Assembly: GCF_900141845.1 (NCBI RefSeq) | Contig: NZ_FQZB01000013.1 | Coordinates: 172,476 to 236,475 of the forward strand | DNA from: Clostridium cavendishii DSM 21758 | GTDB lineage: Bacteria; Bacillota; Clostridia; Clostridiales; Clostridiaceae | Direction of reading: 5' to 3' | DNA: 64,000 nt | Part shown: one piece after another, positions 63,117 through 64,000 of the stretch | Layout: every line of letters starts with the position of its first letter | Numbering within the stretch: position 1 is the first letter of the stretch | Made by a program: the position numbers and the translations under genes | Notes under the pieces: model-generated | Databases searched by the model: none | The model's input: only the letters and a program-made list of their open reading frames with translations | Told to the model about the DNA's origin: nothing

Positions 63117-63216
63117 TAAAGAAACCTTAAACTACAAAAGTTTTATTTTCATAAACCTACCATTAAAAGCACTTTATATTACTACTATATAATTTTTTGA
63201 TTGGATGTGAAAAAAT

Positions 63217-63519
63217 ATGGGTAAATTAATATATGAAATGATACCAATGTTGTTATCATTAGGTATAAGTCAAATAGCTTACTTGAAAGTTGATAAAAAG
63301 TATGGCATAAGTGATAAGATAAGTTCAAAGATTAGAGTAAAAGATAAATGGAAATCATTTTTTTGTTTCTCTTGCACAATGTTGATTATATTATCTTTTT
63401 GGATTATTGATATGTATGTAATTGATATTCCCCAAACTATATATTCTATACTTAATGGAATCGTAATTGGTATAGGCATTGGAATGTCAAACCAAATGTT
63501 GATTTTAAAAAATAAATAG
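63217..63519 (+). CDS. Small membrane protein, 100 aa
   Basis: A 100-residue protein with three likely helices (YEMIPMLLSLGISQIAYL, FFCFSCTMLIILSFWIID and SILNGIVIGIGIGMSNQ) and a basic loop. Its start has GGATGTGA ahead, a weak site. I recognise no family. A terminator follows at 63532. Confidence 0.6.
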   Translation: MGKLIYEMIPMLLSLGISQIAYLKVDKKYGISDKISSKIRVKDKWKSFFCFSCTMLIILSFWIIDMYVIDIPQTIYSILNGIVIGIGIGMSNQMLILKNK

Positions 63520-63531
63520 ATACTACTTTAT

Positions 63532-63567
63532 AAAAATAAAAGAAGGCTAAGTCCTTCTTTTATTTTT
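63532..63567. terminator. Bidirectional terminator
   Basis: Perfect arms AAAAATAAAAGAAGG and CCTTCTTTTATTTTT with a 6-nt loop after the 100-aa gene. Confidence 0.8.
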
Positions 63568-63587
63568 ATAAAAGTTTAAACATAAAC

Positions 63588-63618
63588 AAAAAACTTCTTG
63601 GTTAAACCAAGAAGTTTT
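63588..63618 (-). terminator. Terminator of the tRNA array
   Basis: Arms AAAACTTCTTGGTT and AACCAAGAAGTTTT, directly after the tRNA-Thr 3' end; minus-strand tail is TTTTTTG. Confidence 0.8.
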
Positions 63619-63692
63619 GGAGCTGGCAATAGGAATCGAACCTACAACCTGCTGATTACAAGTCAGCTGCTCTACCGTTGAGCCATGCCAGC
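63618..63692 (-). tRNA. tRNA-Thr (anticodon TGT)
   Basis: A 75-nt cloverleaf with encoded CCA; anticodon loop CTTGTAA gives TGT. GGTTCGATTCC forms the T arm. Last gene of a minus-strand array, 33 bases from tRNA-Asp. Confidence 0.95.
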
Positions 63693-63725
63693 GTACTAAT
63701 TCAATTATATATCACCAATTAAAAT

Positions 63726-63802
63726 TGGCGACTCAGAAGGGGCTCGAACCCTCGACCTCCGGCGTGACAGGCCGGCACTCTAACCAACTGAGCTACTGAG
63801 CC
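63726..63802 (-). tRNA. tRNA-Asp (anticodon GTC)
   Basis: A 77-nt cloverleaf with encoded CCA; acceptor GGCTCAG/CTGAGTC, anticodon loop CTGTCAC gives GTC. Lies between Val and Thr tRNAs. Confidence 0.95.
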
Positions 63803-63807
63803 ATATG

Positions 63808-63883
63808 TGGTGGAAACAACAGGGATCGAACCTGTGACCCTCTGCTTGTAAGGCAGATGCTCTCCCAGCTGAGCTATGCTTCC
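63808..63883 (-). tRNA. tRNA-Val (anticodon TAC)
   Basis: A 76-nt cloverleaf with encoded CCA; anticodon loop CTTACAA gives TAC. Confidence 0.95.
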
Positions 63884-63888
63884 ATAAA

Positions 63889-63963
63889 TGGTGACTCCTA
63901 GGGGAATCGAACCCCTGTTACCACCGTGAAAGGGTGGTGTCTTGACCGCTTGACCAAGGAGCC
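63889..63963 (-). tRNA. tRNA-Glu (anticodon TTC)
   Basis: A 75-nt cloverleaf with encoded CCA; anticodon loop CTTTCAC gives TTC. Only 5 bases separate it from tRNA-Val. Confidence 0.95.
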
Positions 63964-63993
63964 TTATGTTTTAAATTTATCACCAATTAAAAT

Positions 63994-64000
63994 TGGCGAC
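63994..64000 (-). tRNA. 3' end of a further tRNA, probably Asp
   Basis: The last 7 bases (TGGCGAC) equal the 3' end of tRNA-Asp at 63726, and the preceding spacer ATCACCAATTAAAAT is also repeated, suggesting a duplicated Asp gene that continues beyond the window. Confidence 0.45.

Overview
The window is AT-rich Firmicute chromosome, most likely a spore-forming Clostridium of cluster I. The evidence is the gene set: two SPOCS/DUF3794 proteins, a clostridial hybrid cluster protein, a PUA-less ProB, GlpP, a DUF1540 protein, a DnaD/DnaC pair, GGAGG ribosome-binding sites and U-tailed hairpin terminators. Species cannot be settled by reading. Most genes from 1 to 55 kb lie on the minus strand, suggesting that the replication fork enters from the right.

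Layout. 0-8 kb: a truncated NodB-like protein, a DnaA-box cluster, a NatAB-type ABC exporter, a possible structured RNA, two SPOCS proteins and proline synthesis (proB-proA). 8-20 kb: two divergent short-chain dehydrogenases, a purine-type NCS2 permease, hcp behind an FNR/CRP-like palindrome, several orphan small proteins, homoserine dehydrogenase, an IscA-like protein, beta-phosphoglucomutase and a chemoreceptor. 20-30 kb: a CtpE-like P-type ATPase, an anaerobic glycerol-3-phosphate operon with GlpP and a leader terminator, a Ca2+/H+ antiporter and an MFS exporter.

30.8-38.4 kb is an accessory island. It holds an 18-codon gene, an HlyD-type adaptor, a C39-peptidase ABC exporter, a divergent double-glycine peptide gene, a SunS-like glycosyltransferase, a small PH-like protein and a broken IS1380-type transposase. 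Together these look like a glycocin (glycosylated bacteriocin) cluster. The 40-residue predicted core has only one cysteine, unlike the disulfide-stapled glycocins known to me. The island lies between two 45-bp terminators identical at 43 positions, in direct orientation, one at the end of the MFS gene and one at the end of hsmA.

38.5-50 kb: an HsmA/MarR pair, a four-SH3 NlpC/P60 wall hydrolase, and two modules each pairing a plus-strand surface-type protein with a convergent 595-residue glycosyltransferase carrying helical repeats. An RfbF cytidylyltransferase and a two-domain glycosyltransferase follow. The two surface-protein genes share a nearly identical promoter block.

50-64 kb: lactonase-like, LUD and SEC-C proteins, a CxxH/CxxC mini-protein, YycJ, MurA, DUF1540, a 2H phosphoesterase, a dUTPase-like protein that has lost key residues, a DMT transporter, a beta-lactamase-fold hydrolase, a subtilase, a G5/M23 peptidase, DnaD and DnaC. 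It ends in a minus-strand tRNA array (Glu, Val, Asp, Thr in transcription order).
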